The translations under genes were made by a program, and so were the position numbers. A model generated the notes under the pieces. The model was not told where the DNA came from. It saw only the letters and a list, made by a program, of their open reading frames with translations, and did no database searches. 64,000 nucleotides of DNA from positions 25,889,429 to 25,953,428 of the forward strand of contig OV121097.1 of assembly GCA_921293015.1 (NCBI GenBank), written 5' to 3'. Shown piece by piece: positions 60,223 to 64,000 of the stretch (positions within the stretch are counted from its first letter, which is position 1; each line of letters starts with the position of its first letter). Source of the DNA: Phorcus lineatus. Its lineage: Eukaryota; Mollusca; Gastropoda; Trochida; Trochidae.

Positions 60223-60294
60223 ACATCCTGTATCAGCCCTTGGCTAAAGCTCTCGTGCTGATATTGGGGTCTCGGGCTGATACAGGATGTGATA
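60219..60294. repeat. 76-bp perfect hairpin: 21-bp inverted arms, 34-bp loop
   Basis: Left arm 60219-60239 (ends CCTGTATCAGCCC) and right arm 60274-60294 (starts GGGCTGATACAGG) are exact complements over 21 bp. It abuts the LINE tail with no gap. A related string, CCTGTATCAGGCCC, occurs at about 58048-58061 before the Crypton-like fragment. Confidence 0.9.
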
Positions 60295-61689
60295 TGAAAA
60301 TACCCATATAATACTATCTATTAATTGTTTTGTTAGACAAACCCTTCATTCATATATTCTTCCAAGAGATATTCGAGATTATCCTGGCAAGTGCAAATTC
60401 CTCCAGACTGTGCTTTACGTAACGATATTTTCCTACGATAACTATCAAGAATTGCAACTAATTTCAATTTTGATCATTGTATTAAATATTCTGTGACAAA
60501 GCCCTTATGTCGAGATTTATGCAATGAGTCCATGTGAATGTCAAGTGTGAATTAGTAAGGGAGTGACTTTCTGCAGATATTGTTGCAAATGATAGTAATG
60601 TCCAGAAGGCCAAAGTTGAATTTTTGAAACTTGAATACTTGTGCATTAGATATATATTAAGACGGGTAGTATTGGCACTTACAAACTAGTATGATGGAGA
60701 CTTAATGATACACAGTGATTATATTCTTGGACAGGCATATACGACAAGATTTCAAGAATTCAAAAAGATATGAGGGAAGATATCAGTATAGTGAAGTGAA
60801 GAACATTATTTCCAAAGAAAAAAAAATTCGAAAACAAATAACTTGATGTCATTTTAAGTCACTACACTTTTCTTGGCAATGACTCCTTGTATGTTGAGAA
60901 AACCCTCTGTCCATAAACTCATACATCTAGTGCTAAATACACTGCCAAAGAACTGATTTGATAAAGAGTAAAGGACAAGAAACCATACTGACTTCATGTC
61001 TCTAAATTAAATTAAGACGTTTGACCTGGTATGAAAACTAGGCAATCTAAAGAACAGATCAAGAATTGGAAATATAGGAAAGGTAAAAGTAAAGACAGAA
61101 TGAGAGATTGTGACACTTCTGTTATTACAGTTAAATAAAACATTTTATTCCACAAACAAATGTTATTGCTTCAATGTAAGACAACCCATATCACATCAAA
61201 GGTAGCTTGATTGAAGGTAATATTTTTATGTTTATCTCAACCATCAGTTGACATATGATTTTCATTCGATTGACATCAATTTATTGTTTTCAAGAAGTTA
61301 TCTCCATCTCAAGTTGAATGATAAATAGGTATCATTAACATGACTTTATTGGATCGTCACTGGGATATACATTCAATAGACAAAACATGTTTTACCTCCA
61401 AGACCTAAAACTCTTCAAAAGCAAGTGCAAAACATTAGAAGCTGTTTGTTGGCACCAAGGTCTCATTTGATCTGAGTTAATATCTTCACTCACAGTTGTT
61501 CTTTGATCTGAGTTGACCGGAAAAGGCTTTTAGCAGTAGAACTGATACAGTATCCTTAACCTATTTCCCTACTTGCTTAGGGTTACAGTCATTACAAAAT
61601 GTATCCCGATATCATGCATCATGAATTTACATTTTTCTTTCGAGATGTGCTCTTGGTTCACATTCAAACTCCTGCATATAATTTCCTTA
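60295..61689. other. no gene recognised
   Basis: AT-rich, nothing supported. Confidence 0.45.
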
Positions 61690-62415
61690 TTCATTAGATT
61701 TTTATGTAAATGTTATTAAAATGCAGTTTAATTAGACACGCCAGATATGTTTAAGAAGAACTTAAGAAGTTTTAACATGAAAAGGGTTTGATTGAGAGCC
61801 TTTTCATTTGATAGTGGATACTCAGAAATTGAGGACTAACAGAATTTACAATAAAGAAAGTTTTTTGTAAATTGTTCCTGATGATCAAAGAAGTGTCTGT
61901 GGACCGCATTTTGTCTTCAGTTAAAAATGTCATCAAAGTCATGGACAACTGAAAAAAGAAACAGGGTGAAATCACGAGAACGTTTTTACTTTTGATTCAA
62001 GTGCGTTAGAACTTTTTCATTTATACAATGATTGAGTTAACTTATGTTTGGATTTTGAAGATATATTCTCTGGAAGATAACGTTCAAAGAGACTACTTAT
62101 ATATTAGAGTAAGACATCGTGTTTGAATAGGTAAAGTCCTTTGATAATAATTACAAAAGCTTAACATAGACATTTTAACGGAACTATTCATTGGCAAATC
62201 ACAGTTTAGTTTATATTCTTTATTACTTTGGCTTATACAATTATATACCTTTTAGATATGTTTGAGATATATGTAAATGTTATTAGAAGGTAGTTTGACA
62301 AGAAAAATCTGATATGTTTAGGAATTGGTCCATTTCTTTAAGTGATACAAAAGCTTCACATGGGCATATACTTGTTATTGGCAAATTATAGTTTAGTTCA
62401 TAGTCTTTATATCTA
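61690..62415 (+). repeat. diverged direct repeats
   Basis: ATGTAAATGTTATTAAAATG...GATATGTTTAAGAA (61703-61755) recurs as ATGTAAATGTTATTAGAAGG...GATATGTTTAGGAA (62272-62323). ACAAAAGCTTAACATAGAC...TTGGCAAATCACAGTTTAG (about 62153-62210) recurs as ACAAAAGCTTCACATGGGC...TTGGCAAATTATAGTTTAG (about 62348-62396). These are old local duplications. Confidence 0.5.
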
Positions 62416-64000
62416 TGACATATGATCAAGATTTATCTAATATATAATATAATGTTAAAAAATTCAAATAAATCATACTTATACGATAAATTTTGATGAT
62501 GTTTCAGCTATAACAGATATGTTTTACAAGACAGAGGTTTTATTTCTATTGAATTGAATGACTGAATAAATGTTTAAAGTATAATCCCAAAATATACCTT
62601 TGATACAATCCACTTAAAGAGGTGAAGTTGAAAACATCAGATAAAGTACCTCAGATAGGCAGAAATAACTTTCTGAAGTTGAAATATAAATCAATCATTA
62701 GCATATGTTATTCCATGACAAATATTGCATGTTGTCATTTACACTAATGGTATTTGTCAGTTACACTAATGGTATCAGATATGAAAGCCTTTCCTGTTTT
62801 TGTCCTTAACATCACGTTACAGTCTTGTTGTGGTCGTTATGTAGGATTGCAGGCCAAACTGAGGTCAGTAAAGTGTTAATTCATATAATGAACGGTAGAA
62901 AATCTCGAGATCCCCATGATTTGTTTATATTGGAGTGTAGTTAATTAGCTTGCAGTATTACCAGGCTATCTGAAAAAGTGATTTGAATATTCGTGGTATT
63001 TAAAAATGGTTCATACTTTATGATTCGAGAATAACCGAAATTATTTTGTCTAATATGTTAACAAAATAGATTAATCGACTTGATTCATACATTCAATTTG
63101 TAGCCTAAATATAACTCTTAAGATTGTAGGATTACATTTTGCAGTTAAAGTATATCTTAGTCTTTCGTATCTTTATTTCAACCAAATGACTTTTGTGCAA
63201 GATTCTACATATTTATAGTGAATAATTTCTTATTCCAAGTAATCTTTATAAATTATTTTCAAACATACACAACAAAATAAGAAATTAAGGTTGATGACGT
63301 ACATACACAACCATAGGTTTTGACGTACATATACAGCTTCATACCGAAAGTTTGTTCACTTACCACTGAATCGTAGCACAACTATCATTTAATTTGGGTT
63401 TAATTTGTATGTCAATAAAATAACTTCAGCAAAACTGACATGGGAGCATCCATTTCCCCTGAGTGAAATAGCCATTCTTGAACTTATTAGGTGATTGTCT
63501 GGTCTCTTGTGTAAAAATTCGAATTTTGAAATAGACAGAAGGGGTCATATTTTCGAAATTTCGATTTCGTTAATTTTCTAATAAAATGTTCCTATTCGTC
63601 TCTCTGAGAATAAAATCAGTACAATCACATTGGCCTAGTGCAAAAGAACAAATATGACTATTTTAAAAAGCACTTTATAATTACATATAAAGTATTTTGT
63701 AGAGAAAAATAAAAATTACTTCAATGAACTGCCAAAACTGTTACCGTTAATTGTTGGGTATGGTAATCATTTGCCTTAAAGAAGAATGAATCTGTACATT
63801 TGTATTGAATATTCAACATTATAGGTTTCTTTTTCGCAATTCTACGTTACCTCAACGGCATCCCAAATTAAATGATATTTGCACTAGTATACCCAGTAAT
63901 GTGAGCAAACTTTTGGTATGCAGCTGTGCATCTATTACAAACATCAACGATTAATTTGGTATTAATTCAAATTCCAAACATGTAGTTGCAATTCCTTGTT
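62416..64000. other. no gene recognised; two tiny duplications
   Basis: A 22-bp unit (GTCATTTACACTAATGGTAT) is tandemly repeated at 62734-62775. GACGTACATA repeats near 63297 and 63323. Otherwise AT-rich. Confidence 0.45.

Overview
The window looks like nuclear DNA of a marine invertebrate, most likely a mollusc. It is roughly two-thirds A+T by eye and has no bacterial-style gene packing and no host gene I can name. Almost everything recognisable is eukaryotic transposable-element sequence: tRNA-derived SINEs, 5'-truncated non-LTR retrotransposons with short repeated 3' tails, a Tc1-type DD34E transposon, a CACTG-ended element with 3-bp target duplications, several MITE-like foldbacks and a probable Crypton-type fragment. 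The mollusc assignment is inferred from the style of the repeats, not from a gene. The likeliest setting is intergenic DNA or very long introns.

Layout. 0-13 kb: AT-rich DNA with a foldback (655-970), a 192-bp inverted-repeat element (1413-1604), two SINE copies with target duplications (4811-5107, 9446-9675) and two copies of an unnamed interspersed repeat. 13.03-21.98 kb: one 8,952-bp element with CACTG ends, TCA target duplications and mirror-image subterminal satellite arrays; two LINE 3' ends lie inside it. 22-34 kb: mostly featureless, with more copies of the unnamed repeat, a candidate exon near 25.9 kb and a decayed tandem duplication (31.66-32.79 kb). 34.39-35.39 kb: a short Tc1-type element whose transposase has lost its N-terminal region and its first catalytic aspartate. 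35.8-36.1 kb: a minus-strand LINE 3' end with an (AAT)27 tail. 38.5-41.2 kb: two old segmental duplications. 43.6 kb: a textbook acceptor fused directly to a donor, a candidate recursive splice site. 47-49.1 kb: a tandem duplication and two small MITEs. 49.4-52.1 kb: open frames without ATG that could be exons. 54.08-54.72 kb: a 642-bp MITE with inverted satellite arms. 55.3-55.7 kb: palindromes and two TGACGTCA sites. 58.0-60.3 kb: a dense cluster of Crypton-like fragment, LINE reverse transcriptase remnant and a 76-bp perfect hairpin.

No element here appears autonomous. Each coding remnant is truncated, frameshifted or lacks a key residue. The main finding is the 8.95-kb CACTG element, whose ends, target duplications and mirrored satellite arrays agree with one another. 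The candidate exons and the recursive splice site all rest on sequence motifs only and need transcript data.
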